Assembly (NCBI GenBank): GCA_947475135.1
Contig: CANJMU010000054.1
Span: 1 to 5,717 of the forward strand
Length of the DNA: 5,717 nt
Direction of reading: 5' to 3'
Source of the DNA: Silvanigrellaceae bacterium
GTDB lineage: Bacteria; Bdellovibrionota; Oligoflexia; Silvanigrellales; Silvanigrellaceae
In this document: in pieces, positions 5,596-5,717 of the stretch
How positions within the stretch are numbered: position 1 is the first letter of the stretch
How the letters are laid out: every line of letters begins with the position of its first letter
Program-made: the position numbers and the translations under genes
Notes under the pieces: generated by a model
What the model saw: the letters and a program-made list of their open reading frames with translations, nothing else
Database searches by the model: none
Told to the model about the DNA's origin: nothing

Positions 5596-5717
5596 GATGA
5601 TTATAAAATTACAAATAAAATTAATATTTTCATAAAAAATATTATGATTTTCCAAATTCAAGACATAAAAAATATACAATTTTAAAATTTTTTGTTTCCG
5701 ACTTTAAAAATATTTAA
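5596..5717. other. Very AT-rich non-coding DNA upstream of the helicase
   Basis: This 122-bp stretch is almost entirely A and T. On the minus strand TATAAT ends four bases before the helicase ATG and could be a -10 box, but no good -35 is visible. Near the right edge GTTTCCGACTTTA (5694-5706) resembles part of the IS-tip-like sequence GTTTCCGGGACTTTA (119-133), with two bases missing. No relaxase sequence or other gene is seen. Confidence 0.45.

Noticed and set aside
5596..5679. N-terminal extension of the helicase from ATG 5679 (28 more residues)
   Set aside because: The extra residues are low-complexity I/F/N/Y from AT-rich DNA and do not resemble a relaxase; no ribosome binding site supports that start either. 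It cannot be fully excluded.

Overview
The window is an AT-rich stretch of bacterial accessory DNA. It most resembles part of an integrative or conjugative element, or a plasmid-derived island, in a Gram-negative host. The evidence is a tyrosine recombinase, a nuclease-like gene cut at its 3' end, a type IV (AbiE) toxin-antitoxin operon, and the helicase half of a MobF/TraI-type conjugative relaxase. I cannot name the genus. No rRNA, tRNA, CRISPR array or housekeeping gene is visible.

Layout. Positions 1-130 are non-coding. They hold two diverged direct copies of a GGGTGTAA...GGGA(C)TT motif that looks like an insertion-sequence tip, and an AT-only-type inverted repeat between them. On the minus strand, 906-1889 encodes a complete tyrosine recombinase that probably starts at a TTG codon. 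It overlaps by 11 bp a DUF1016 (YhcG-like) gene at 131-916. That gene stops inside its PDDEXK nuclease domain, exactly where the IS-tip-like sequence begins. The divergent intergenic region (1890-2152) is densely structured. It carries a cluster of short inverted and direct repeats around the recombinase start, including one arrangement like a Xer/dif core site, and an 18-bp inverted repeat with one mismatch across the promoter of the rightward operon.

The rightward operon is abiEi (antitoxin and repressor, 2153-2965), abiEii (nucleotidyltransferase toxin, 2966-3826, abutting with no gap) and a third small gene for a basic 80-residue protein of unknown function (3841-4083), each with a purine-rich ribosome binding site. 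Converging on it, 4111-5595 encodes a superfamily 1 helicase of the TraI/TrwC relaxase type without any relaxase domain. The DNA upstream of it (5596-5717) is extremely AT-rich and contains no relaxase.

How the parts may work together (inference): the recombinase would move or maintain the element, AbiE would stabilise it and could act against phage, and the helicase is a leftover or split-off part of a transfer system. The truncated nuclease and the missing relaxase suggest a decaying or rearranged element. The most informative parts are the two repeat systems in 1852-2142. One suggests autoregulated AbiE expression; the other suggests recombinase sites or an RNA switch at the recombinase's own start.
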